A DNA stretch of 15,665 nucleotides, from NCBI GenBank assembly GCA_021812905.1, contig JAKAMM010000012.1, positions 1-15,665 of the forward strand, read 5' to 3'. This document shows positions 15,599-15,665 of the stretch, piece by piece. Each line of letters starts with the position of its first letter. The stretch's first letter is position 1. A model generated the notes under the pieces. It had not been told where the DNA came from. It was given only the letters and a program-made list of their open reading frames with translations, and did not search any database. The DNA comes from Chloroflexota bacterium (GTDB lineage Bacteria; Chloroflexota; Anaerolineae; Anaerolineales; Villigracilaceae). The position numbers were made by a program, and so were the translations under genes.

Positions 15599-15665
15599 CT
15601 AAAACGGTGGCTTGGGTTGGAAACTTTTCAGCATCTCGCCCAACTGTGGCAGGAATAGAAAAGCA
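15599..15665 (-). CDS. C-terminal end of an unknown protein, cut by the window edge
   Basis: A frame is open from the right edge to a TAG at 15599-15601 and reads AFLFLPQLGEMLKSFQPKPPF. The tail is hydrophobic then basic, which fits a small membrane protein, and it ends 7 bases before the ATG of the PrgI-like gene. Too short to identify. Confidence 0.5.
   Translation of the reverse strand, partial: AFLFLPQLGEMLKSFQPKPPF

Noticed and set aside
1..15665. CRISPR array, tRNA, rRNA or insertion-sequence transposase
   Set aside because: No regularly spaced repeats, no cloverleaf-like segment and no transposase motif were noticed on either strand.

Overview
This is a bacterial window that looks like the accessory part of a conjugative or integrative element, with a type I restriction-modification (R-M) operon as its main cargo. 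Conjugation-type genes sit at the right end. A truncated Snf2-type helicase gene and a small zinc-ribbon-like gene sit at the left end. The host cannot be fixed from sequence alone. The mix of a TadB/GspF-like membrane protein, a PrgI-like protein and an M23 peptidase in one cluster would fit Chloroflexota (Anaerolineae) elements, but that is a low-confidence inference.

Left, plus strand: 2-520 is the C-terminal end of a Snf2/helicase-type protein, and 579-1007 is a small Cys-motif protein of DUF6011 type. A strong intrinsic terminator (1013-1050) ends this transcript. Everything else is on the minus strand.

The defence operon is read from 11884 down to 1231: hsdM, hsdS, a dual-specificity-type phosphatase, a 42-codon remnant of a second hsdS 3' end, three AT-rich genes, hsdR, and a P-loop ATPase resembling the Sll1717 family. 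Of the three AT-rich genes, two are unrecognised and one carries a PD-(D/E)XK nuclease motif. Spacing is very tight throughout (overlaps or gaps of 4 to 50 bases), so the nine reading frames are probably one transcript. A candidate promoter inside a nested palindrome lies just upstream of hsdM.

HsdM and HsdS should form the modification enzyme, and HsdR adds ATP-driven cleavage of unmodified DNA. The genes between hsdS and hsdR are not needed for a type I enzyme. They look like a second, inserted defence module: nuclease plus two partners, with a phosphatase and an ATPase that may act as regulators. This composite arrangement, and the hsdS tail left on the far side of the phosphatase, are the main points of interest.

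Right, minus strand, read from 15665 down to 12358: the end of an unknown membrane-like protein, a PrgI-like membrane protein, a TadB/GspF-like membrane protein, an anchored M23 peptidase and a replication-relaxation-like protein. A 473-base region (11885-12357) without a convincing gene separates this block from hsdM.
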